The notes under the pieces: model-generated
What the model saw: the letters and a program-made list of their open reading frames with translations, nothing else
Told to the model about the DNA's origin: nothing
Databases searched by the model: none
Made by a program: the position numbers and the translations under genes
Shown here: positions 19,778 through 29,227 of the stretch, piece by piece
Position numbering within the stretch: position 1 is the first letter of the stretch
How the letters are laid out: each line of letters starts with the position of its first letter
DNA from: Histomonas meleagridis
Taxonomy: Eukaryota; Parabasalia; Tritrichomonadida; Dientamoebidae
Length of the DNA stretch: 64,000 bases
Direction of reading: 5' to 3'
Assembly: GCA_020186115.1 (NCBI GenBank)
Contig: WSYJ01000180.1
Span: 62,001-126,000 of the forward strand

Positions 19778-20399
19778 AGGTCTTCTATAAATTACGTAGC
19801 ATTTGTAAATCCTTCACTTCAGAAACATCATCACAGCTTCATGTGATTGAAGAATGTGCATACGTTTTGAGATTATCATGTTCATTACTGTTTTGTAATA
19901 CAGCATCTTATGCACAAAGGTATTGTAACAGGATTAATCCCCTATCCACCAATTTCTTGGTAAAGAAAAACACAAAAAATCACCAATATTCTCAAAGTTT
20001 AAAAAAAAGATCAACCAAAATTGCATAATTATGGGTATTTGAGTTTATTTATATTGAGTTTTTTTGGGCTATGTGAGATCATAATCAGTTTATCATTACA
20101 TAAATTTGTTAAAAGATCACAAAGCTTAATCTCAATGTGAAGTAGTCATATGAGTGTGCTGTTGTGAGCATATTCTGCCTCTTTTCCTTCCATCACGAGG
20201 ATTAATCCGGTGAATCAACTTGTAAATGAAAAATCGATTAATTTCGAATACATTTTGGTAATTCTTAATTTAAATTAACATTACTTAATATTAAATAAGC
20301 ATTGTTACTTAGAACAACAATAAAAACACAAATTTTCATGTACACGAAAATGATAAAATCGGTAAAAAGCCAAAACAAAAATTCAATTATTCTTTGTGT
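19778..20399. other. Gene-free spacer, about 620 bp
   Basis: Lies between two convergent genes. Some stretches (about 20140-20215) are less AT-rich than other spacers here, with 'CATCACGAGGATTAATCCGG', but no convincing ORF, tRNA or snRNA can be assigned. A small stable RNA is possible but unsupported. Confidence 0.4.
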
Positions 20400-22007
20400 T
20401 TAGAGTGGAATGTCTTCGATAACATCATCAATTTTGAGAACCATTTTCGCTATTTGTGTTGCCAAAATGAATTGTTCTGATTTTCCATGTAATGTTTCAA
20501 TAACTTTCTGTTCTTTCATATCATTTGTACCTGTAAACAGTGCGTCAATTCCGAGCGATGTCTTTCCTGTCTCTGCCTGCATCTTCTTCACGTTCTCTAC
20601 TGTTTCGATTGGCGCGAGTCCGGAGTTCATTGCCAATGCCTGTGGAATACCTTCGAGTGCATTAGCGAACGCGCGCATTGCGTATTGATGTATAGTGCTG
20701 TCGGCCTCTGCTGCCTTACGCACTGCTGCAGCCGCTGCAATTTCACTTGCGCCACCGCCATAGACAATACGATTATCGCGAATGAGGTTACGCGCAACAC
20801 ATAACGAGTCATGGATAGAACGTTCGGCCTCTGCAAGCATAAGTTTGTTACCGCCACGAATCAAAAATGTGACACATGGCTCTTTCTCGGCTGCCTCGAT
20901 AAGAAGAAGATGTTCGCCACTGGTGCCAAATGATAATTCAGTGATCTTTGATGCTGTACCAAGTTTGGAAGAATCAATATCTTCAAATCGTTGGATGATC
21001 CTGGCACCTGTGGTAATGGCAAGCTTCTCAATATCACCTCCAAGAACCCAACGAACAGCTGGGAGATGATGCATGCATAAAAGATGATTGGCTTCATCAT
21101 CAAATCCCCATTGACACATAACAGCTGTAGCTCCTGCTTCTTGAAGCTTCTTAATTTGTTGTATGAAGTATTCTTGCTCTTGTTTGTGTAATTGTGCATA
21201 TTCCTCTGCTGTTGATATTGTAACATTGATCTTTGTCTTTGGTTTGGGTGGTTCAAATGGACATGTCAAAATGGCAACTTTAGCATTCTCAAGATTACGT
21301 GGCATTTGGGAATGACTCCATGTCTTATCGATAACGAGACCGTTAAGCAATTTCGTGTCCTCTAAACGGCCGCCGACCCTACTGACCAATTTGATGCGCT
21401 CGAGGTTGACGTCATTACGTTTAAGGTCTGCGACGCGAAGGACGGCATCGACTGACATGGCAGCAAGTTCGTTTCTAAATCTTGAGACGATTTTGCTGTT
21501 AAGTGTAGTTTCACATACTTCATCAAGAAGTCTGTGATCTTCTGGTGTAAATTCTAATTTTTCTGAAATTTCTTCAAGTCTTTTTGTTGCTATATCACAT
21601 GCACGTTCAAAACCTTCAGCAATTCGTAATGGATGAAGTCCACGATCTAGTAAACCAAGAGCTGCTTCTAAAAGACAGCCAGCAAGAACAACAACGGATG
21701 TTGTACCATCACCTATTTCATTATCCATTGATTTAGATAAGTCGACAAGTAATTTTGCAACTTGATGTTCTACGTCCATTTCTTTCATGATTGTAGCACC
21801 ATCATTAGTTACAATAACTTCATTATGTGGAGTAATAATAATTTTATCTAAGCCACGAGGACCTAGAGAAGTTTTGAGAACTGATGTTGTGGCTGTAGCA
21901 GCTTGGATGTTTGCACGGAGTGCTTCAATTCCTTTAAGACGTTCCTTTGTTCCCTGGTCTCGGATAACAATAAAAGGGTTACCACGTTCGTCAAACGCCA
22001 GCGACAT
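20400..22007 (-). CDS. CCT5: Chaperonin CCT subunit epsilon, 535 aa
   Basis: Group II chaperonin subunit of the TRiC ring that folds actin and tubulin. The start 'DERGNPFIVIRDQ..KERLKGIEALRANI' is typical of the epsilon subunit. ATPase motifs are intact: 'TSLGPRGLDK', 'VTNDGATI', 'GDGTTSVVVLAGCLLE' (phosphate loop) and 'RIVYGGGASE' near residue 410. Length is as expected (about 535-540). First ATG at 22007; TAA overlaps TAAA. The promoter side (22008-22230) contains 'CCACTTTTAAAATG' at the start codon, a weak version of the initiator. Third-position composition is GC-richer than nearby spacers, in keeping with high expression. Confidence 0.95.
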   Translation of the reverse strand: MSLAFDERGNPFIVIRDQGTKERLKGIEALRANIQAATATTSVLKTSLGPRGLDKIIITPHNEVIVTNDGATIMKEMDVEHQVAKLLVDLSKSMDNEIGDGTTSVVVLAGCLLEAALGLLDRGLHPLRIAEGFERACDIATKRLEEISEKLEFTPEDHRLLDEVCETTLNSKIVSRFRNELAAMSVDAVLRVADLKRNDVNLERIKLVSRVGGRLEDTKLLNGLVIDKTWSHSQMPRNLENAKVAILTCPFEPPKPKTKINVTISTAEEYAQLHKQEQEYFIQQIKKLQEAGATAVMCQWGFDDEANHLLCMHHLPAVRWVLGGDIEKLAITTGARIIQRFEDIDSSKLGTASKITELSFGTSGEHLLLIEAAEKEPCVTFLIRGGNKLMLAEAERSIHDSLCVARNLIRDNRIVYGGGASEIAAAAAVRKAAEADSTIHQYAMRAFANALEGIPQALAMNSGLAPIETVENVKKMQAETGKTSLGIDALFTGTNDMKEQKVIETLHGKSEQFILATQIAKMVLKIDDVIEDIPL

Positions 22008-22230
22008 TTTAAAAGTGGCCAGACAGAAATAAACGGTCGTGCCAACAACGGACTTTTGGAGATGTTCATCTTTTTATTTCTTATTTCTCACAATAAACAT
22101 CCGTCTGCATATGACATCTTTGCGTTTTTGTTCATAAAATTTGTCTCATTAATACCATCCGAAGAAATCCGAAGAAAATTCACTTTCGTTTTTGCAGAGA
22201 CCGTTAAAATTTGATCAAATTCCAATTTAT

Positions 22231-24747
22231 TCATTCTTTTGCGCTATTTGTTCTCTTACGAACAATTACAAATCCCTCCAAAATCGGTGACAATGGTTCA
22301 TAAGTCTCGTCCACGAATTCTGCTCTTTGGCCCGATGCCAATATCACTGGCGTATCCAATGTCTGGAATCCCGTGATAGTCCTTGGTCTACCTGCCTGAC
22401 CCACTACGTCTATAGCTGTACCGACTCTGACCTGCAGCGGGAGGACGTTAAGGTCCTCATCTAACGTCACCAGAAACCGCTGGCCGATAGCCGGCGCCAC
22501 GAAGAACATCAGTAACGGGTCCTGGTTCAGCACCAGCTCTGTTGTGTTTATGCAAGAGAATGCTACAGCCAAAAGTGAACCCAACGCGACCGGATGTAAC
22601 AATGTTGAGTCACCATAAGTCGGCGCGAGTGTCATTAATCCTTGTCCTAGTTGAGTCAAACCTTCAGCAATTTGTAACAAGCAAACAATTTGCTGATTAC
22701 TCTTATGGAACGAAGCTAATGCCCTCAGCACATTGATCGCTCTGCTGTTTTGCGTGCCGGCGGCCAACAAGCCAATGGCTATCGCAGCGTTACAGCATAT
22801 GTTAGTGTCAGTGTCATGGCCGATGCGGTGTAACGTGTCGACTAATTCAGGCAAAGGATTAGAGATAGATGTCAATGCGTACGCAATGGGCACCATAAGG
22901 CGCGCGCTTGGCTTGCCGTATTGTAGTATGTGCTCGAACATTCGTTGCGCCATTTGGCAACTGACTGAGTCACCTAATGCGATCATGGCTATGCCTAAGA
23001 CTGCTGCAGAGTGTTGTATCGAATCTTCGCCCGTGCAAATGCGTAATAACTCTTGGATGATGAGGACATTACCTGTGCCGGCATACGCACACGCTGTGAT
23101 TGTGGTTTGCACAAATTTGGATAAAGTGGTGTCCTTGGATGAAGCTTGGATGCATTGGATGATGCTCTTACATTGACTTTGCTTGCCCATAAACATTAAG
23201 CCTAAGCCTAACGATAATAATGGAATGTACTTCGATGGAAATGAGTCATCTTCAATGTTTGTGACAATATTTAACAGGGTATTTAAGACTTCGTCATCTG
23301 GAGAGCCAACAAATATTAAGCCGGATGCTAGGGCAACATATGAATAGATCCGGGGATTATCTGACTGTAATAATGGTAGTAATAATTCAAAGATATCTCG
23401 GCGTACCGACCCGGCATAGGCCATGGCCAAGCCAAAGATGGCGCCAACTAAGATATTGTCTTTGTTTGATTTGAGTGAATCTCCAATAAGTGCAATCGCT
23501 GGATCAAACTCACTACGGACTGCTGAAGAGATAATACCTATTCCTGTTAAGGCTCCCATTATAATATTTTCATCTTCTGAGCGAGTATACTTATCTAATA
23601 CATTAAGTCCTTCTTCAATGTCCCATAAGTTTAACATACCTATGCCTGCTACTGGTACCGATCGATATATTCCTCTATTACGTAATATACTTTCATCACC
23701 TCGGTTTGTGGTATAATACAAATCTTCTTTGATACCAGCGTTATGAAAGGCGGCAACAAAGGACTTGGCAAGCATTGGCCATGTCTTATCTTGGCGTGCA
23801 TTACGATTCCCAATAGTGGCTTGAAGCTGAAGGACATCATCGGGGGTTTTCGGTTTGGACCGCCCCAAACGGTTTGACACTTCAATGAAGCGACGATAGA
23901 GCTCTGTGTTTGTCGCAATGTCGACAAGTTCGCTATCCATGTCATCAAAGACTATTAATTGACGAGCAAGAAGAAATGCTAATTGTTTCTTTTCACTTTC
24001 GTCAGTACAATTTGTGAATATGTCATGCATTAGTTCATGATCATTTAATTTAAGGGCAATAACCATGCTTTGAACAGTCTTGTGGAGATTGGCATAGATC
24101 TTTTCAACAGTATGGAGAACTTGACTATTGACTGGATCTGGAAGATAATTATAACATTGTAAAAGATAAGTACATACACGTACATGAGATTCTTCATCAA
24201 CAAGAGCAATAATGTCATCAAGTTTTTCAACATTGAGAAGAAGATCACATGCATCTGGTTCATCGTTATGATCCATGTAATATTTAGCAATTTGGGCAAT
24301 TAATGGGTTTAAATCAACGCCTGCTGGGACGTCTTCGGGATGATCATATGCGCGAGTTAAAACGAGTGTAAGACATCTCACATATTCATGACCCCAACTT
24401 CCGATGTTTTCAATGGGACAAGCAAGACGGTAAATGAGAATATCATAACTGGTTTCGATTTTGATAATGGAAAGAAGGGAAAGAAGATCAGCTAACTTCC
24501 TCTTAAATTCATCGTTTGAAAATGTGTTATATGAATTGATCATATCATCAAGATAAGGAACAAGGTGTTTCATGGGTTTGGGAACTGAAGCCATTGATGA
24601 TGTTGACTTTTTTAATTCATCAATGAGAAAATCAACTGCTTGAATTCGCTCTTCAAGATTTCCTTTGCATAAAATTTCAACATTATCACGTAATTTAGCA
24701 ACCAAGATTTCGTCTGTTGATGCTTGGACCTGTTCAACTTCGGGCAT
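22231..24747 (-). CDS. RPN1: 26S proteasome regulatory subunit RPN1 (PSMD2), 838 aa
   Basis: Base subunit that docks ubiquitin receptors and UBL shuttles. The N-terminal helix region ('NLEERIQAVDFLIDELKKSTSSM...PKPMKHLVPYL') and the proteasome/cyclosome repeats are clear, with repeated G-x-x-x-A-x-A-G-type units such as 'ILVGAIFGLAMAYAGS', 'YSYVALASGLIFVGSP', 'SLGLGLMFMGK' and 'AVLGIAMIALGDS'. The C-terminal block 'VALGSLLAVAFSCINTTELVLNQDPLLMFFVAPAIGQRFLVTLDEDL' matches PSMD2. Length is close to yeast Rpn1 (993) but trimmed in the N-terminal part. ATG 24747 is the first start; TAA overlaps TAAA. Upstream (24750-24790) are two GCGGTT boxes on the minus strand. The frame is intact over 2.5 kb. 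Confidence 0.95.
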   Translation of the reverse strand: MPEVEQVQASTDEILVAKLRDNVEILCKGNLEERIQAVDFLIDELKKSTSSMASVPKPMKHLVPYLDDMINSYNTFSNDEFKRKLADLLSLLSIIKIETSYDILIYRLACPIENIGSWGHEYVRCLTLVLTRAYDHPEDVPAGVDLNPLIAQIAKYYMDHNDEPDACDLLLNVEKLDDIIALVDEESHVRVCTYLLQCYNYLPDPVNSQVLHTVEKIYANLHKTVQSMVIALKLNDHELMHDIFTNCTDESEKKQLAFLLARQLIVFDDMDSELVDIATNTELYRRFIEVSNRLGRSKPKTPDDVLQLQATIGNRNARQDKTWPMLAKSFVAAFHNAGIKEDLYYTTNRGDESILRNRGIYRSVPVAGIGMLNLWDIEEGLNVLDKYTRSEDENIIMGALTGIGIISSAVRSEFDPAIALIGDSLKSNKDNILVGAIFGLAMAYAGSVRRDIFELLLPLLQSDNPRIYSYVALASGLIFVGSPDDEVLNTLLNIVTNIEDDSFPSKYIPLLSLGLGLMFMGKQSQCKSIIQCIQASSKDTTLSKFVQTTITACAYAGTGNVLIIQELLRICTGEDSIQHSAAVLGIAMIALGDSVSCQMAQRMFEHILQYGKPSARLMVPIAYALTSISNPLPELVDTLHRIGHDTDTNICCNAAIAIGLLAAGTQNSRAINVLRALASFHKSNQQIVCLLQIAEGLTQLGQGLMTLAPTYGDSTLLHPVALGSLLAVAFSCINTTELVLNQDPLLMFFVAPAIGQRFLVTLDEDLNVLPLQVRVGTAIDVVGQAGRPRTITGFQTLDTPVILASGQRAEFVDETYEPLSPILEGFVIVRKRTNSAKE

Positions 24748-25095
24748 TTTATAATTAGTCGAACAAACCGCACCTAACCGCCAATAATTTTTTGCACTTT
24801 TTAAAAATCTGAACCCAGATATTTGAATTGATTATGATCGTCATCTAAAGAGAACGTTAATTTTTTCTACAATTTTTCTAAATTGTGATTAATGTTTTCT
24901 TGTTTTCACTTGTTAAAATATATTATATATTTTAAAGTCGCACAACGAAGACTGGATAATTTTTTCTTTGACTGAATTGCTGATTTGCTAGTTCCAAAAT
25001 ACTTTTTAAATATTTCAAATTTCCTGAAAATATGTCATTTAATGAAATGAATTAATATATCATAATACTAAAAAGTAAACTAATATCTTTATTTA
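24748..25095. promoter_or_regulatory. Spacer with RPN1 promoter side
   Basis: About 350 bp between RPN1 and the PGDH gene on the same strand. Minus-strand 'GGCGGTTAGGTGCGGTTTG' lies about 20-40 nt before the RPN1 ATG: two GCGGTT boxes 6 nt apart. The rest is plain AT-rich sequence. Confidence 0.4.
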
Positions 25096-26295
25096 TTAAT
25101 GCTTTATTATTCCAACGCCAATTACTCCTTCCAATTTCCCGATAGTTTCTTGGAAGTCTATTTGATTTTCATCAATTGTTAACAAACAATTTTGAATATC
25201 TTCGTTCTCTGTTAAATTCGAATTTTTAATCTCGACAATATTAATTTTATTTTCCGTGCAACAATTTACGATTTTTCCAAGTGCATCACTATGTCTTATC
25301 ATTAAAGTTATGTTTTTCATTTGCTGATTAACAATTGCCGAATTTATTTGATTTAAAATTTTCCCATATTTAACAAAATTAACAACAATTTTTGTCGCTT
25401 CTTTTGCAATCATTTCGAACGATTGCTTAGTATATGATGCAATATGACATGTCGCACTCGATGCTATTTCGGCAACTTCTGTCAGCGAAAAGTCAGCGTT
25501 TGTTGCAATTGGTTCTTCGTCATATGTGTCCAAGCCAACGAGTAAATATTTCTCTTCGACGGCACCCATTAAAGCTTGCGTATCTACAACGCTAGCGCAT
25601 GAAGTGTTAACAAATATAGAATCTTCTTGGACAAAATCAAAAAAAGTTTTGTTGATCAAATGATAATTGGAATTATTTGAATTATCAATATGAACTGAAA
25701 TTACATCACATGTTTTGGCAATGTCATTTAAGTCAGTGACATACTCAACGCCTTGAATATTGTTGGATGAGCTGGAATCGATTTTATCCCAAACTTTGAT
25801 TTTCATATTCATGGATTGAAGATGTTTAATAAGTGTTCTTGCAGCATTGCCAGTGCCAATTAAACCTGCAACACGACCTGAAAGACCATTACAGTTCATA
25901 AAAAATTTTTGTCGCCACTCACCTCTTCTTAAATGATCTGTATTTTGTACAATTGACCGACTACAAGCTAATATATGGGCAAGAGTTAGTTCTGCTATGG
26001 CATCATCACACATATTTGGAGTATCACAAACAATAATTCCTCTTTTTGAAGCAGCTTTGATATCAATTTTGCCAGGACCTGTACCGCAACGTATAATAAT
26101 ATTTAGTTTTGTTCCTAAATTTATAACATCTTCAGTGATTTCGGTTAAGTTGCATAATAAAATTGAAAAATTAGGAATTATTTTCAAAAGTTCTTCATGA
26201 GATAAATTTGTTTTGTGGGTTACTTCTAAGCCAAAATTTTGGAGCTCTTGAAGATAATGAGATGGAAATGGATTTGTTACAAGAACTTTCGCCAT
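25096..26295 (-). CDS. D-3-phosphoglycerate dehydrogenase paralogue lacking the catalytic Arg, 399 aa
   Basis: D-isomer-specific 2-hydroxyacid dehydrogenase fold, as in SerA. The substrate/NAD core is recognisable: 'IIIRCGTGPGKIDIKAASKRGIIVCDTPNM', the Rossmann loop 'GLIGTGNAARTL' with 'KVWD', and 'GLDTYDEEPI' (catalytic Glu) and 'ATCHIASYTKQS' (catalytic His). The segment that should read N-x-x-R-G-x-x-V-D reads 'NTSCASVVD', so the catalytic/substrate-binding Arg is Cys, and the next Gly is Ala; the third Gly of GxGxxG is also Ala. The last 80 residues look like an ACT-type regulatory domain. Possibly a non-catalytic or altered-substrate paralogue of serine biosynthesis. ATG 26295 is preceded by TCATTT 17 nt upstream. 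Confidence 0.8.
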   Translation of the reverse strand: MAKVLVTNPFPSHYLQELQNFGLEVTHKTNLSHEELLKIIPNFSILLCNLTEITEDVINLGTKLNIIIRCGTGPGKIDIKAASKRGIIVCDTPNMCDDAIAELTLAHILACSRSIVQNTDHLRRGEWRQKFFMNCNGLSGRVAGLIGTGNAARTLIKHLQSMNMKIKVWDKIDSSSSNNIQGVEYVTDLNDIAKTCDVISVHIDNSNNSNYHLINKTFFDFVQEDSIFVNTSCASVVDTQALMGAVEEKYLLVGLDTYDEEPIATNADFSLTEVAEIASSATCHIASYTKQSFEMIAKEATKIVVNFVKYGKILNQINSAIVNQQMKNITLMIRHSDALGKIVNCCTENKINIVEIKNSNLTENEDIQNCLLTIDENQIDFQETIGKLEGVIGVGIIKH

Positions 26296-26339
26296 TTAAA
26301 GCAAAGAAATGAATCAATCCACAAAAAAAACAAAAAAAT

Positions 26340-26413
26340 CTCCTCCCGTGTGGCTCGAACACACGACTTCCAGATTAACAGTCTGACACTCTAACCAACT
26401 GAGTTAGGGAGGA
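26340..26413 (-). tRNA. tRNA-Asn (GTT)
   Basis: On the minus strand a full cloverleaf folds: acceptor TCCTCCC pairs with GGGAGGA, D-arm ACTC/GAGT, anticodon stem TCAGA/TCTGG with loop CTGTTAA (anticodon GTT), T-arm with TTCGAGC loop. The discriminator is G. No intron. It lies 44 bp upstream of the PGDH start on the same strand; the downstream minus-strand DNA has the T-run needed for Pol III termination (about 26321-26339). Confidence 0.95.
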
Positions 26414-27033
26414 AGTCTGATGAATTTTAGATAATTAATATACAGTTATTAAATTAAACTAAAACAAATGATGATCATTCCAAAAAAAAATTTAGATGTT
26501 ATATTTTATGTTTTCAAATAATATTATGAAATTATTCATATTATTTAATACGGTACATATGAAAGCATCTTCACCTGATCATCCAAAAATAAATAAATTG
26601 ATAATAATGATAAACAAATTCCTTTGCTTTATGTAAAGCATAAATATAATATTAACTCATATATTAATAAAAATTCCATTTACCAAATGAGTACATATTT
26701 AATTTATATCATATATTAAATAGTTTTTACTAATCAAAAAATCTAAAGTGGATTCCAATCATTTTACGGAGAGAATTTTTCAATAATTTATCGTTCAAAT
26801 GAAAATATTGTCAGAAGATTTTCTCTTCAACAACATGGAAAAAACTTAAAACTCTGCGTTATCATAATAAATATCAAAATTTTAATTTTCAAAAAGTAAT
26901 TAAATATTTACAACAATCATTTCATTTAACACACGACAGGATATCAAATTATTCTGAAAACTTTTGATCTTTACCACAGTTCAATTACGTATCATGTGGG
27001 ATAAAACAAATAAAACTTGAAAATTCATATTGT
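26414..27033. other. Gene-free spacer, about 620 bp
   Basis: AT-rich DNA between the tRNA-Asn 5' side and the actin 3' end. No ORF of note, no repeats recognised. The first 100 bp upstream of the tRNA show no further Pol III element. Confidence 0.6.
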
Positions 27034-28164
27034 TTAGAAGCACTTGCGGTGAACAATTCCTGGTCCAGCTTCGTTGTATTCGTCACGTGTGATAACCATT
27101 TGTGGGAATGTGGCAAGGGAGGCGAGGATGGAGCCACCGATCCAAACTGCGTACTTACGTTCTGGTGGAGCGACGACTTTGATCTTCATTGTTGGTGGTG
27201 CGAGGCGGACCATTTCCTTCTCCATACGTTCTGGGAGACCTTCGAACATTGTGGTACCACCAGAGAGAACAATGTTAGCGTAGAGATCCTTACGGACATC
27301 AATATCGCATGCCATGATGGAGTTGAAGAGGGTTTGGTCAATACCTTCGAATTCGAAGCCGTTGAAGTGTGGCTTGAAAAGAAGTTCTGGGCACCTGAAG
27401 CGCTCGTTGGCGATGGTGATGACGTTGCCATCTGGAAGTGTGTATGAGATGTCGCATTCGGATGTTGTGGCGGCCTTGTTCATTTCTTCATCGAAATCAA
27501 GAGCAACATATGCGTGCTTCTCCTTGATGTCACGAACAATTTCCTTTTCGGCGGATGTTGTGAAGGTGTAACCACGTTCGTTGAGGATCTTTTGGAGGTA
27601 GGCTGTGAGATCACGACCAGCAAGGTTGATACGCATGATGGCGTGTGGAAGGGAGTAACCTTCGTAGATTGGAACTGTGTGGGAAACACCATCACCTGCA
27701 TCGAAAACGATACCGGTTGTACGACCTGATGAGTAAAGGGAAAGAACGGCTTGGATACCAACATAGAATGCTGGAACGTTGAATGTTTCGAATTGGAGTT
27801 GGATCATCTTTTCACGGTTGGCCTTTGGGTTCATTGGGGCTTCTGTAAGAAGAACTGGGTGTTCAGCTGGGTCAACACGTAATTCGTTGTAGAAGGTGTG
27901 GTGCCAGATCTTTTCCATATCGTCCCAGTTGGTAACGATACCGTGTTCAATTGGGTACTTGAGGATAAGGATACCTGCCTTAGCGCATGCTTCATCACCA
28001 ACATATGTATCCTTGTTTTGACCACCTGCGATTGTTTGGACATACTTTGGACGACCAACAATTGATGGGAAAACTGAGCGTGGTGCTTCATCACCAGCGA
28101 AACCAGCTTTGCACATACCGGAACCATTATCGATAACTAATGTTTGAACTTCGTCTTCAGCCAT
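27034..28164 (-). CDS. ACT: Actin, 376 aa
   Basis: A canonical actin: '[20 protein letters not shown]', '[22 protein letters not shown]', '[14 protein letters not shown]', '[20 protein letters not shown]', ATP loops '[17 protein letters not shown]' and '[17 protein letters not shown]', and the C-terminus 'GIVHRKCF'. Full length with no insertions. The frame is open upstream to 28188 but only by a GTG; ATG 28164 (MAEDEVQTL) is the actin start. On the minus strand the sequence before it reads TCATTTCACTTCTTTCTA, giving two overlapping initiator motifs (TCATTT, TCACTT) within 21 nt of the ATG. Codon use is strongly GC-ending, as expected for a highly expressed gene. TAA overlaps TAAA. A palindrome-like 'AACCAACGGTTA' lies about 120 bp upstream (28284). 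Confidence 0.98.
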   Translation of the reverse strand: MAEDEVQTLVIDNGSGMCKAGFAGDEAPRSVFPSIVGRPKYVQTIAGGQNKDTYVGDEACAKAGILILKYPIEHGIVTNWDDMEKIWHHTFYNELRVDPAEHPVLLTEAPMNPKANREKMIQLQFETFNVPAFYVGIQAVLSLYSSGRTTGIVFDAGDGVSHTVPIYEGYSLPHAIMRINLAGRDLTAYLQKILNERGYTFTTSAEKEIVRDIKEKHAYVALDFDEEMNKAATTSECDISYTLPDGNVITIANERFRCPELLFKPHFNGFEFEGIDQTLFNSIMACDIDVRKDLYANIVLSGGTTMFEGLPERMEKEMVRLAPPTMKIKVVAPPERKYAVWIGGSILASLATFPQMVITRDEYNEAGPGIVHRKCF

Positions 28165-28826
28165 TAGAAAGAAGTGAAATGAAACCACATGAAAGGACAG
28201 CGGACAAAGTCTTCATTCAACGATAGGTCAAACGGCAGCGGTTTTTGATGAAAAAGTTGTCGATTTTTTCGTTTGTGGGGTATAACCAACGGTTATTGTT
28301 CACTTTTTTGGCGGGGAATGTTCTATCATGAAAATCCCTTAAAATTCTTTAGTCGCAAGTATTGTAATTATGCTCCTATATTAAAATATTAGCTATGATT
28401 CCTTCTGTAAATATTTCTTACGAAAAATATCATGTTTATGTGAAGGAGGACTTTGGTTATATGAAACCATTTCTTGCCGATTAGAAAATTGAATATTAAT
28501 TGAATTGTTAACGATCACGAAAAAAAATTTTGCCAACATTTTTATCTTAAAATTCTGAATATATATTATTTATCAAAATATATATTGCTAATTTTTGCTG
28601 ATTCATTTATAATATTTACATTATTTCATTTTTTTTCTTTTTCAAAAATGAAATAATTATAAAATCAGAATTTCTAAATTTAATATCAAAATTGCGATAA
28701 ATATTAATATACACATGTTCCTTCAAATTTATTTTCAAAAATGTATTGGAAGATTGATGTTTTGTAAAACTATTTTTATTGCTTCCACAAAGTTTATCTA
28801 AGCGATAAAGATTATTTTCACATCAA
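28165..28826. promoter_or_regulatory. Divergent spacer with actin promoter
   Basis: On the minus strand, TCATTT and TCACTT initiators sit at 28168-28183, and 'TAACCGTTGGTTATA' (rev. comp. of 28282-28296) forms a near-palindromic Myb-like site about 120 nt upstream of the ATG. The plus side ends with 'TTTTCACATCAAATG', an initiator-like TCACAT close to the start of the small gene at 28827. The central 400 bp shows nothing else. Confidence 0.5.
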
Positions 28827-29105
28827 ATGTCCGCAGGATTAAAAAAGGTACGTCTATCCATTCATAAAGAGAAAATCGATCCACCAAATGAAAATGTAGA
28901 ACATGCAGATGCAAGTACGCAGTTTGTTCCCCAAGACGGATTTTTTACCAAAGATGAAATTGCTCAATGTGAAAGTGATGAAATTATTCCATGGGATTCA
29001 CCATCGCTACAAGCACCCTTATGTTCGTGGTCTCAGTTTCCTCTCAAACCTAGTGAACAACTTAAAATTCTTGTTGATTTTTTTAATCCAACAAATGATG
29101 AATAG
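28827..29105 (+). CDS. Uncharacterised small acidic protein, 92 aa
   Basis: ATG-initiated frame reading MSAGLKKVRLSIHKEK with later 'DEIAQCESDEIIPWDSPSLQAPLCSWSQFPLKP'. It has a basic N-terminus and a proline/tryptophan-rich centre, no membrane segment and no signal peptide. I do not recognise a family. An initiator-like TCACAT lies shortly before the ATG, which supports a real gene. It ends 122 bp before the large ORF at 29228 on the same strand and in a different frame; I see no splice-like motif joining them. Confidence 0.55.
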   Translation: MSAGLKKVRLSIHKEKIDPPNENVEHADASTQFVPQDGFFTKDEIAQCESDEIIPWDSPSLQAPLCSWSQFPLKPSEQLKILVDFFNPTNDE

Positions 29106-29227
29106 CGCACTCTTTAAATTTCTTTTTAATGTTGTTACATATAAAAAAAATTGTTTTAATAGTCTTGTTTTTTTTTTTCTTTTTTCCTTGGAAAATCAAT
29201 TTTTTTTGGGTGCCCCGATAGCAAATA

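Noticed and set aside
19843-20028. 61-codon plus-strand ORF downstream of the surface protein
   Set aside because: Begins with a non-ATG codon, has no recognisable sequence and no promoter motif.
27049-27764. Several ORFs of 70-130 codons on both strands over actin
   Set aside because: Shadow frames caused by the biased codon use of actin.
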